Of a DNA stretch of 64,000 nt, positions 57,322 through 64,000 are shown in pieces. A model generated the notes under the pieces. The model made no database searches and was not told the DNA's origin. It was given only the letters and a program-made list of their open reading frames with translations. The stretch spans positions 460,256 to 524,255 of the forward strand of contig CAWGBJ010000010.1 in the NCBI GenBank assembly GCA_963820795.1, in the 5' to 3' direction. The position numbers and the translations under genes were made by a program. Positions within the stretch are counted from its first letter, which is position 1. Each line of letters opens with the position of its first letter. The DNA comes from Roseiarcus sp963820795. Lineage in GTDB: Bacteria; Pseudomonadota; Alphaproteobacteria; Rhizobiales; Beijerinckiaceae.

Positions 57322-57825
57322 ATATAATTAGGCTCCCAGCGGAGCGATGACGGGCGGTCTTCGCGAGGCGGTGCTGGTCGCCGATCTTGCGCGCTCGCGG
57401 CCTCCGGCGGTGTCGTGGAGCAGGCCAACGCACGGGCACGATTCGCTGCGGTGATCCCCAATATCCATCGGCTACCGCGAGCCGCGCCGCATCTAAATAT
57501 AAACCGTTGACGTTCTGTCCCAGCTTTGAGCGGCCGCCTGCAAGAGCCGGTCCGGCCCAGGCATGTATACCGGCGGCGATCCAAGCCTCGGCGAGATCGA
57601 GTGGACGGGCGTCCCGTGGGACGGCGCCCAGACCTATCCGGACACCAGTCCCACGACGTGCTGCTCGCTTTCGGCCCGGCCGCGCTCCGCACCGGGTACG
57701 ACTTCTCCACCGGCGCGCTGGTGTGACGGGTCGGGGACCCGACGCTGCTGTTCGGCCGCCTGTCGATCGACGCTGGAGCGCCACTCGCCAAGGCCGGTCC
57801 GCGAGCTCGATGGCCAGGCGGGCAG
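57322..57825. other. Gap after cydB
   Basis: About 500 bases between converging genes. An open plus frame from 57563 reads EIEWTGVPWDGAQTYPD, but I cannot relate it to a family and another frame is needed to continue it. No clear terminator seen. Confidence 0.4.
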
Positions 57826-58230
57826 CTATTCTTTCGGGGGCTCGTCTGCTTGCCACCGCTGCCCCTCCGCGAGACAAGCTCGAATGCATGCGAGCAAATC
57901 TTCCTCGGGGAAGGGCTTGGTCAGGTAGCACTTGACGCCGTTCTGCAACGCCCGCGTGCGCACAATTTGGTCCGGATAAGCAGTTATCAAAATGGTGGGA
58001 ATGGGCTCGCCGGCTGCAACCATGCGGCTTTGTAGGTCCGGCCCGGTCATGCCCGGCATTTGGACATCGGCGATCAGGCAAGCCGCCGTGTGTCGGCGAT
58101 CTGACTTTAGAAAATCCTCGGCGCGCTCAAAGGAAATGGCAAAATAGCCGAGTGATTTTATCAGCCCCGCCACAGCCTCGCGTATCGATTCATCGTCATC
58201 GACGACGGCAATTACAATTCTCTTCGGCAA
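57826..58230 (-). CDS. Single-domain response regulator (FixJ-type receiver)
   Basis: A 134-residue stand-alone receiver: DDD at 11-13, phospho-acceptor Asp near 55 (CLIADVQMPGMTG), Thr in LITAY and Lys in CYLTKPF. The sequence resembles the receiver half of FixJ-type regulators but has no output domain, so it probably acts in a phosphorelay or by protein contact. No kinase adjoins it. A perfect TATAAT lies about 110 bases upstream on the same strand. Confidence 0.9.
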   Translation of the reverse strand: MPKRIVIAVVDDDESIREAVAGLIKSLGYFAISFERAEDFLKSDRRHTAACLIADVQMPGMTGPDLQSRMVAAGEPIPTILITAYPDQIVRTRALQNGVKCYLTKPFPEEDLLACIRACLAEGQRWQADEPPKE

Positions 58231-58564
58231 CCTAGTTTCCTCAGAGAGATAACCGCCAGCGCCAACTCGCGGCCAGTGCGCCTAGCCCCATATAGAAGCA
58301 TCAAGAGAATAATCGATCCGTTGCATGACATATGGCGATTATACCTGTGTATAGGTTGTTTGGACCTTCGGAAGGTGTCTCGATTTCAGGCGAACGGCGC
58401 GGGCCAAGCCACACCGCCGCCTTTTACGAGGTCCGCTGGCGGCGGCGTGCCCCGGTACGGCGCTGACCGAATCGGCGCTGCGATGGGAGGCCCGTCAGCC
58501 AGGGCGTTGGCAGGCCCTTCTTCGGGCGCAGTGGTTTTGTGGATGTTTAACTCGATGTCGTGCG
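58231..58564. other. Gap between two response regulators
   Basis: About 330 bases between two minus-strand regulator genes. Contains a candidate promoter for the downstream receiver gene, otherwise nothing recognised. Confidence 0.4.
58338..58343 (-). promoter_or_regulatory. Possible -10 box upstream of the receiver gene
   Basis: Perfect TATAAT on the minus strand, in an AT-rich pocket, 108 bases before the ATG at 58230. The matching -35 position (17-base spacer) does not resemble TTGACA, so this is tentative. Confidence 0.25.
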
Positions 58565-59209
58565 CTAGCCGTGCTCGGGGCTTTCTCCAGAAGTCTTGAG
58601 TTTATCCGCCATTCGAGCCAAATCCGGCAATGAGGAGGCCTTCATCTTTCGCATGACCTGGCCACGATGGACTTTTACAGTGATCTCGCTGATTCCCATT
58701 TCGCCCGCAATCTGCTTATTGAGCCGACCGGCAACGACCCATGACATCACCTCGCGTTCCCGAGCGGTTAAATTTTCAAACCGCGCTCGCAACGCGGCCA
58801 TCGACTTCTCGTCCTCGAGACGAGCCCGGTCGCGGGCCAGGCCGAGCTGAACTGCATCGAGCAGATCCTGGTCCCTGAAGGGTTTGGTCAGGAACTCGAT
58901 CGCCCCGCCCTTCATGGCCTGGACCGACATGGGAATGTCGCCATGGCCGGTGATGAAAACGATCGGAAGCTGGATGTGGCTCGCAGCGAGTTCTCGTTGG
59001 AACTCGAGCCCGCTTTGTCCAGGCAGTCGAACGTCGAGGACGAGGCAGGATGGACCCTGTGGGCGGCCCGACTGACGAAATTCATCCACCGAAGCCAACA
59101 TTTTCGCTTGAAAGCCCACGGATCGTACAAGGCCACAAATAGACTCTCTCATTCCGGGGTCGTCGTCGATGACAATCACGGTAGCCAGGGGAGTCGGCGC
59201 TGTCGGCAT
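58565..59209 (-). CDS. FixJ-family response regulator
   Basis: A 214-residue two-domain regulator. Receiver (about 8-125) with DDD at 15-17, phospho-acceptor Asp near 59 (CLVLDVRLPGQSG), FITGHGDIPMSV and FLTKPF; LuxR-type HTH (about 145-205) beginning LTAREREVMSWVVAGRLNKQ and ISEITVKVHRGQVMRKM. In related bacteria such regulators pair with PAS/GAF histidine kinases carrying the same SIAHEVNQP box as the giant kinases here, so they are candidate partners (inference). Confidence 0.92.
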   Translation of the reverse strand: MPTAPTPLATVIVIDDDPGMRESICGLVRSVGFQAKMLASVDEFRQSGRPQGPSCLVLDVRLPGQSGLEFQRELAASHIQLPIVFITGHGDIPMSVQAMKGGAIEFLTKPFRDQDLLDAVQLGLARDRARLEDEKSMAALRARFENLTAREREVMSWVVAGRLNKQIAGEMGISEITVKVHRGQVMRKMKASSLPDLARMADKLKTSGESPEHG

Positions 59210-59514
59210 CTTCGATGAGCCTCCGCGGCGGGCTCAAGAGATATGGCCGACAATCCCTTCGGCGACAAGGACACGCGTCCCAGGGGTCCCCTTCGGTCAA
59301 CCGTCGCTGGTGCACAAAAGTTGAGCAATCCATCCCGATTATCTCAGCGGATCAGCGTCGCACGACGGGCGGTAACGGTTGCCTCCGATCGAGGCGACGC
59401 CGATCCTCGCGCAAGACGCCGACGACCGCCTCCTTGTTTGCCCGGGCAGCCTGGATTGTGAAGAGGAGGCAACATCCGAGCGCGACAGCTATGGGTCCGT
59501 AGAGGAGAGAATAA
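59210..59514. other. Gap upstream of FixJ-type regulator
   Basis: About 300 bases on the 5' side of the regulator. No recognisable gene; it should contain the regulator's promoter. Confidence 0.35.
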
Positions 59515-59682
59515 ATGACGGAGTTGATCATGATCTGCCTAGATTGTGGATCGCTGCTTCATTCTTGGGAGCTTGGGAAATATAATCACATAGCTTGTCC
59601 GAGTTGCCCGGTCTCGCCGCGGCCAACCTCATCGACCACCCGCTCGAGCCAGTCGGTCGCCGGGAAGACGGCGCAGACCTGA
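59515..59682 (+). CDS. Candidate 55-residue protein with paired cysteine knuckles
   Basis: ATG 59515 has a strong ribosome site (AGAGGAGAG, about 5 bases upstream). The protein starts MTELIMICLDCGSLL and then has HIACPSCP: two CxxC pairs about 19 residues apart (ICLDC, ACPSC), as in zinc-ribbon or rubredoxin-like knuckles. The tail is Ser/Thr-rich and overlaps the 3' end of the opposite gene, so it may be chance read-through. No family recognised. Confidence 0.35.
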   Translation: MTELIMICLDCGSLLHSWELGKYNHIACPSCPVSPRPTSSTTRSSQSVAGKTAQT

Positions 59683-59990
59683 CCGGCGTCGTCGAAAAGG
59701 CCGAGGACAGCGATGCCGCCCGGTTCCTTCGCGATGAACGCCTTGTCGCCAGGCGGCAGTTCGCGGCTCGCCGGCGGAATGGCCATCCAGAACGCGCGCA
59801 CGAACTGGAACTGCTCGGGCGTCAGTTGAACGGTCGCGCCAACCGCGCGTACATCGTTGATCGCGACGCACGCGCCATGGGCGAGCGGCACAAACAGTTC
59901 CTCGAGCGTTTTCGGCCTGCCCGCGGCCGACGCCGGCGCGCAGAGAGAAACCGCCGCCAGCGCGGCGAGCGTAATACGTCGCATCATCAT
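59586..59990 (-). CDS. Exported hypothetical protein
   Basis: A 134-residue protein with a signal peptide (RRITLAALAAVSLCAPASA, cleavage likely after ASA near residue 22). The mature part has two cysteines (GACVAIN and GQVCAVF) that could form a disulfide, and no recognised domain. The ATG triplet cluster at the start leaves a three-residue uncertainty. Monocistronic by layout. Confidence 0.7.
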   Translation of the reverse strand: MMMRRITLAALAAVSLCAPASAAGRPKTLEELFVPLAHGACVAINDVRAVGATVQLTPEQFQFVRAFWMAIPPASRELPPGDKAFIAKEPGGIAVLGLFDDAGQVCAVFPATDWLERVVDEVGRGETGQLGQAM

Positions 59991-60575
59991 CGCCTCCTTT
60001 GGCTAGGACAGCTCGGCTTTGCCGCCATCGGGACCCAAGCGCGCATCCAGGACCTGGACACATGAAGACTTTTGAATGACCTTCACGCGAACCAGGGGAA
60101 CTGACGATCACCATAGCAATTCAGAGGAGCGCGACTATTGGTTTTAAGGAGGGATCGGAGGCCAGTAAGGATAGGAGGTCCTATACGTAAGGCTTAGCTA
60201 TATAAGCGCGAGACTGATGCAAGGCGGACAACGACGACCGCGGCGGGGCGCATCGAATGAGCACGCAGGAACCACCTCGAAATCGGCTGTCCCGGAAATG
60301 GTCCGACTGAGAGCGTTCGGCAGGCGATTTGCCCACACAACCGATGCGTCTGAAGGCGATCTATGATGGCCCGGCCGGTCGAAGCGACACGCCGGACGCG
60401 GCGCCAGAACCGAGAAGCCGTCGGGGGCATCGGGGGCGGCGCCTATTCCGCCGCGCTCGCGACGGCGCAATGGGGATCGCGCTTCGCGAGCGGCTTAATC
60501 CATCCTGGCACACCACTCCGCGGCACACCTCTCGCCTAATTATCTAGGGAACGCCTGACAACAGGGGCTGGCGAA
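59991..60575. other. Gap with purine-rich stretch and palindrome
   Basis: About 585 bases. No convincing gene. At 60140-60190 three Shine-Dalgarno-like runs (AAGGAGG, CGGAGG, AGGAGG) occur without start codons, and 60171-60184 is a perfect inverted repeat. Confidence 0.4.
60171..60184. promoter_or_regulatory. Perfect palindrome ATAGGA-GG-TCCTAT
   Basis: A 6+2+6 inverted repeat in the intergenic region between the exported hypothetical protein and the methyltransferase. It has operator-like symmetry, but no regulator is tied to it. Confidence 0.3.
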
Positions 60576-61448
60576 TTGCAAACTGAAGAAACCCCGGCGA
60601 CTTATGTCGCTCCGGACGGGTATGTTACCGTACTAAAACATCGCGGCAATTTTCCCACAACGCCGGGAGGCCGTCGCCTCATGTCGATGGTTGAAGAAAG
60701 CCGTCCGGTTTTCTCAAGGCATCTTCAGAATATCCCTCTGCTGAAGAAGTGGCTGCACTCTATACCCGTCACGGAGACGAGCGTAGACACTCCATTTTGG
60801 CGGAACGATTTTATTCCGGCATTCGACGCCGCCGCCTTTGCCTTGATGTTGATGGAGGCGCGGCCAAAGATTGTGCTTGAGATAGGGTCAGGCAACTCGA
60901 CGAAATTCATCCGATCCGCAATACAGTTTCTCGATATGGACACGAGAATTGTGTCGGTCGACCCATTTCCGAGGGCGGAGATCGATACGCTTTGTGACGC
61001 AATAATCCGCAAGGCGCTGGAGAATGCCGTAGACGATGTTCTTGGGGTGTTTTCAGAGCGGCCGCTTGTGTTTTTTGACGGCAGTCATCGTGTGTTGCCG
61101 AGTTCGGACGTTGTGGTTTTCTTTCTTGAAATCCTACCGGCGCTCCCCAGCGGTTGTATCTACGGAATTCACGATATTAATCTTCCTTACGACTATTTTC
61201 AGCTACTGGCCGAACGTCTATACACCGAACAATACATGCTGGCGGCCTATCTCTTGGGAGGAGCAGACGGCGATACCATCGAACTTCCAACCTGCTATTT
61301 AACCGGGACAGGCGAATTCAACCAAGCCCTTCCCCCGGACATCGATTTTCCGTTCCGGAATGGCGAGAGCTTTTGGCTCAGGCGAAGGGGTCTGCGGAAC
61401 GGCCTGTCCCGGGGCTTCGCGCAAGCCGCCCCGCCTGCGGGCGCCTGA
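60576..61448 (+). CDS. Class I SAM-dependent methyltransferase-like protein
   Basis: A 290-residue protein. Motif I is KIVLEIGSGNSTKFI (about 99-113), followed by the acidic end of beta-2 in RIVSVDPFP and VVVFFLEILPALPSGCIYG around motif III; VFFDGSHRVLPSSDV resembles Methyltransf_24-type proteins that act on small molecules or glycans. The DNA is visibly AT-richer than its neighbours, suggesting recent acquisition. Start TTG 60576 with AGGGG upstream; uncertain. No operon partner. Confidence 0.7.
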   Translation: MQTEETPATYVAPDGYVTVLKHRGNFPTTPGGRRLMSMVEESRPVFSRHLQNIPLLKKWLHSIPVTETSVDTPFWRNDFIPAFDAAAFALMLMEARPKIVLEIGSGNSTKFIRSAIQFLDMDTRIVSVDPFPRAEIDTLCDAIIRKALENAVDDVLGVFSERPLVFFDGSHRVLPSSDVVVFFLEILPALPSGCIYGIHDINLPYDYFQLLAERLYTEQYMLAAYLLGGADGDTIELPTCYLTGTGEFNQALPPDIDFPFRNGESFWLRRRGLRNGLSRGFAQAAPPAGA

Positions 61449-61553
61449 TGCGCCAGCGGACATCCGATGCAATGCGTCACAATCGCGCGGCCGGTTAAGG
61501 CGGTCGGTGGCCGAAAGGGAGGTTATACCAATTCCGGAAGTCGGCGCGCTTCA

Positions 61554-62747
61554 TCAGATCGCCTTGTTGTCGCCAGCAATCAACAAGGCTTCCTGGGCAG
61601 TCTTCTCTGCATCGTGCCCCCGGATCCACCCGGTCGCGGCCATCCACTTCGCTTTTAGCCGGTCTCGTTCCGTAACATCTCCATACTCGGTACGAAAAAA
61701 TCTGCCAGTGTCCCGCGCCATCGTCTGTATCTGGCTCGTCCGCTCAAGCCTCAATGTTTCGTACGCCTTTAGCCGTCTTGGGACGTCTTGCCGTTTGGCT
61801 CCTTCAAGCACCACGGCGAGCGTGAAGCCATCCTCGATCGCTTGGGCCGCGCCCTGACCGAGATGCGGGACCATTGAATGGGCGGCGTCACCGAGCAGCG
61901 TCATCTGACCGGTTGACCAGTATGGCAGGGGCGCTCGATCATAAATGCCCCAGCGAAACGTCTGGTCGAGAGCGCCGATTGTTTCCAGTACGGGATCATC
62001 CCAGCCCGCATATTCGGCGGCCAGCGCCTTCAGGTCACCCGGAGCCATCCAAGATTCCTCGGACTCCAGATTGGTCGGGACAAAGGCCACCATGTTGATC
62101 AAGCGGCCGCTCGACACCGGATAGCACAAGAAACTGCGGCCTTTCCCGAGCCACATTGCCATTTGACCGCCGATGTCTTTGGCCCATGATAGCCACTCGC
62201 TCGGAATCAGACCTCTGTAGGCCATAATCCCCTCGCTCGACGGATAGGTTTTGAGCCCGATGTCTCGTTGTACGACAGAATGGATGCCGTCGGCTCCAAT
62301 CGCGAGATCTGCTTCAACGGTCGCACCATGAGCGAAGGTCAATTGCACGCGACCATTTGTTTCCCCGGCCCAAGACAAGCGATGATTAAGGTGGAGCGTG
62401 CCGTCCGGCTGCGCGTCGGCAAGCAATTTCAGAAATTCCGCGCGATGAACATTGTAGCTTTGGACACCAGATGAGGGACTCGCAGAGGTGTCGATGCGCT
62501 CGCCCTGCGAAGTTCGTAACAGGAGGCCGGCAATCGGCGTTCCTATCGTCTTGATGCGGTCTGTGAGGCCAATCCGCTGCAACAGAAGTGCGGCATTCGG
62601 ATGGATGGACATCCCGGCGCCGATCTCGAGCAGTTCACCCGCCTGTTCAAAGACGGTGACGTCCAATCCACGCCCCCGCAGGGCGAGCGCGGCCGTCAAG
62701 CCACCAATCCCGCCGCCAACGATGGCGATTCGAAGTTGCTCGGACAC
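61554..62747 (-). CDS. FAD-dependent monooxygenase (salicylate hydroxylase-like)
   Basis: About 397 residues of the class A aromatic hydroxylase family, which uses NAD(P)H and O2 to hydroxylate a ring. IAIVGGGIGGLTAALALRG (FAD ADP site), LAIGADGIHSVV (the DG motif) and LLGDAAHSMVPHLGQGAAQA (the GD motif) are all present. Pattern closest to salicylate/3-hydroxybenzoate hydroxylases; substrate not certain. GTG 62747 has GGGAGAAGG upstream; the frame is open to 62765. Confidence 0.87.
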   Translation of the reverse strand: MSEQLRIAIVGGGIGGLTAALALRGRGLDVTVFEQAGELLEIGAGMSIHPNAALLLQRIGLTDRIKTIGTPIAGLLLRTSQGERIDTSASPSSGVQSYNVHRAEFLKLLADAQPDGTLHLNHRLSWAGETNGRVQLTFAHGATVEADLAIGADGIHSVVQRDIGLKTYPSSEGIMAYRGLIPSEWLSWAKDIGGQMAMWLGKGRSFLCYPVSSGRLINMVAFVPTNLESEESWMAPGDLKALAAEYAGWDDPVLETIGALDQTFRWGIYDRAPLPYWSTGQMTLLGDAAHSMVPHLGQGAAQAIEDGFTLAVVLEGAKRQDVPRRLKAYETLRLERTSQIQTMARDTGRFFRTEYGDVTERDRLKAKWMAATGWIRGHDAEKTAQEALLIAGDNKAI

Positions 62748-62993
62748 CACCTTCTCCCGTCGCACAGTTACTGAGATCCATTAAGCCCTCGGGTCCAGTA
62801 TACAGGAAGCTGGTGGGTAATCCGCAACGGCTCATTCTCATATGGGTCATGAGCACGGGTTCGCGCTGCTCGCGGAATGAGCGTTGAAGGAACGGCAGCG
62901 GACGCTTGCGTTGCGGGTCGAAAGTGCCTTCGGAGTCGAACTCAGCCCTCAAGCACCACGGCTGATCGGGTACTGAGTGTCAGACTTGAACCA

Positions 62994-63431
62994 CTAGATT
63001 GCAGGGCTTTGCACGAGCCGGCGCAGGAACTCGATGTCGACCAGGCCGGCCTGTTGCTTGGCGATCTTGCCGTGGTCGAAGACGATCAGGGTCGGAATGC
63101 CGCGGATGCCGTAGCGCCCGGCGATGCTCGGCTCTTCGTCGACATTGACCTTGGCGAAGCGGACGTGCGGCTCGAGTTCCTTGGCCGCGCGCTCGAAGAT
63201 CGGCGCCATCGCCCGGCATGGGCCGCACCACGGCGCCCAGAAATCGACGACGACAGGAATGTCGTTGCGCTCGAGGTGCTTGTCGAAGTTCGCCGCCGTC
63301 AGCGCGATCGGCTCGCCGCTAAAGAGCGGCTTCTTGCAGGCGCCGCATATGGCCTCGGCCGCCGGCCGGCCGGCCGCGATCCGGTTGACCGCGTTGCAAT
63401 GCGGACAGACGACGTGGAACGATTCGGACAT
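62994..63431 (-). CDS. trxC: Thioredoxin 2 with N-terminal zinc ribbon
   Basis: A 145-residue protein-disulfide reductase of the TrxC type. Zinc ribbon CPHC (9-12) and CGAC (29-32) precede the thioredoxin fold with active site WAPWCGPC (Cys69, Cys72) and the cis-Pro in IRGIPTLIVF. TrxC is often induced by oxidative stress (known for E. coli); here it lies close to bufA1 and a flavin monooxygenase. Length normal. Confidence 0.94.
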   Translation of the reverse strand: MSESFHVVCPHCNAVNRIAAGRPAAEAICGACKKPLFSGEPIALTAANFDKHLERNDIPVVVDFWAPWCGPCRAMAPIFERAAKELEPHVRFAKVNVDEEPSIAGRYGIRGIPTLIVFDHGKIAKQQAGLVDIEFLRRLVQSPAI

Positions 63432-63656
63432 AAGAAGCGCCTTTCTCCCGGGTGGGATATGGCGAGGGAATCGAGCGGCGCAAGCCCGAAACTTTCGCGG
63501 AATGTTCCCGCGTTCACGGTTTCGTGATCATGCCCGTCGGTAACCTCCTGAGCTTGGCCCCGTAAAGCTTAGGTGCGGGCCGGAAGGCTCTGCCGATCGG
63601 CGAGGCGGTCCGCCGCGCCACACGCTAGTGAATTGATTTAACGGGAGAACTTACGC

Positions 63657-63938
63657 ATGAACGCCAGGACAGCCATCACCGCCGCGGCGCTCGCCGCTTC
63701 GCTCGCCGGCGCGCTCGCCACCGCCGCCAAGGCTGGCCCCGCGCCGGCCCAGCCCGGCGCCGACAAATGCTACGGCGTCGCCCTCGCCGGCAAGAACGAC
63801 TGCGCCGCCGGCGCCGGCACCACCTGCGCCGGCACCTCGACCGTCGATTACGATCCGCATCACTGGAAGTATGTCGCCAAGGGGACCTGCGAGGACATGA
63901 AGACGCCCAAGGGCCACGGCTCGCTGACGCAGATGTAA
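63657..63938 (+). CDS. bufA1: BufA1-type bufferin (DUF2282) copper-binding periplasmic peptide
   Basis: A 93-residue precursor with an Ala-rich signal peptide (residues 1-26). The mature part has four cysteines (38, 49, 57, 78) in the DUF2282 pattern: DKCYGVALAGKNDCAAGAG, TTCAGTSTVDY and KGTCEDMKTPKGHGSLTQM. Bufferins are modified peptides that bind copper, made with a BufB/BufC pair normally encoded downstream; those genes are not in this window. ATG 63657 has GGGAG upstream. A terminator follows at once. Confidence 0.9.
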   Translation: MNARTAITAAALAASLAGALATAAKAGPAPAQPGADKCYGVALAGKNDCAAGAGTTCAGTSTVDYDPHHWKYVAKGTCEDMKTPKGHGSLTQM

Positions 63939-63966
63939 TATAGGCTTTTCGCTTTCTTTTCGCATT

Positions 63967-63997
63967 GGCCCCGCTCGGATGACAAGCGGGGCCTTTT
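63967..63997 (+). terminator. Rho-independent terminator after bufA1
   Basis: GGCCCCGCT (63967-63975) pairs perfectly with AGCGGGGCC (63985-63993), nine-base loop, then TTTT. It lies about 30 bases after the bufA1 stop, so it would end or attenuate the bufA1 transcript. Confidence 0.85.
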
Positions 63998-64000
63998 CGT

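Noticed and set aside
59522..59535. FNR/FixK-like half palindrome TTGATCATGATC
   Set aside because: Only part of the TTGAT-N4-ATCAA consensus matches, and it lies inside the candidate small ORF rather than upstream of a promoter.
1..64000. CRISPR arrays, prophage or conjugation modules
   Set aside because: No regularly spaced repeats, and no capsid, portal, integrase, relaxase or type IV secretion motifs were found in the translated frames.

Overview
This 64 kb window comes from a GC-rich alphaproteobacterium, most likely of the Hyphomicrobiales. The evidence is the pyrE-pdxJ-acpS order, the FixJ-type regulators, the giant kinase/ATPase/histidine-kinase hybrids and a bufferin-type copper protein; a Methylocystaceae or Beijerinckiaceae member is possible, but the family is inference. 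I see one tRNA (Thr, TGT), no rRNA, no CRISPR array and no intact insertion sequence.

Layout. 0-3.6 kb: housekeeping block (membrane metallophosphoesterase running off the left edge, acpS, pdxJ, pyrE, a cupin protein, tRNA-Thr). 4.0-9.5 kb: first giant hybrid kinase (K1). 10-14.7 kb: winged-helix regulator, small membrane protein, pyruvate oxidase poxB and a LuxR-type response regulator. 15.1-21.5 kb: a TCA block sdhE-sdhC-sdhD-sdhA-sdhB/malic enzyme/fumC, broken by many frameshifts and by at least two junctions where gene ends are missing. 21.5-24.9 kb: aaeB/aaeX/aaeA-like efflux operon. 25.7-32.7 kb and 47.2-53.2 kb: second and third giant kinases (K2, K3), both on the minus strand. Between them lie an acetolactate synthase with an aldehyde dehydrogenase remnant, an SDR, and a long plus-strand operon (acyl-CoA dehydrogenase, crotonase, CoA transferase, GTP cyclohydrolase II, YWTD propeller, 3-hydroxyacyl-CoA dehydrogenase-like enzyme, NDH-2, catalase). 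54-57.3 kb: an rpoH pseudogene, a poxB remnant and a cyanide-insensitive bd oxidase (cydAB). 57.8-64 kb: two FixJ-like response regulators, a secreted hypothetical protein, a methyltransferase, a flavin monooxygenase, thioredoxin 2 and bufA1.

Functional theme. Much of the window concerns respiratory flexibility and redox balance: PoxB and NDH-2 feed the quinone pool, CydAB drains it, flavoenzymes are encoded beside a riboflavin-pathway enzyme and a catalase, and several sensor kinases and response regulators are present without obvious cognate partners.

Caution. About thirty genes or gene parts switch frame. When I aligned the frames by hand, most breaks could be repaired by removing one base (net +1). 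Bacterial pseudogenes usually lose bases, so insertion-dominated damage suggests sequence error, densest at 15.5-23.5 kb. The rpoH remnant, the poxB remnant and the sdhB/malic-enzyme junction cannot be explained by single-base errors and look like real decay, or misassembly in the case of the junction.
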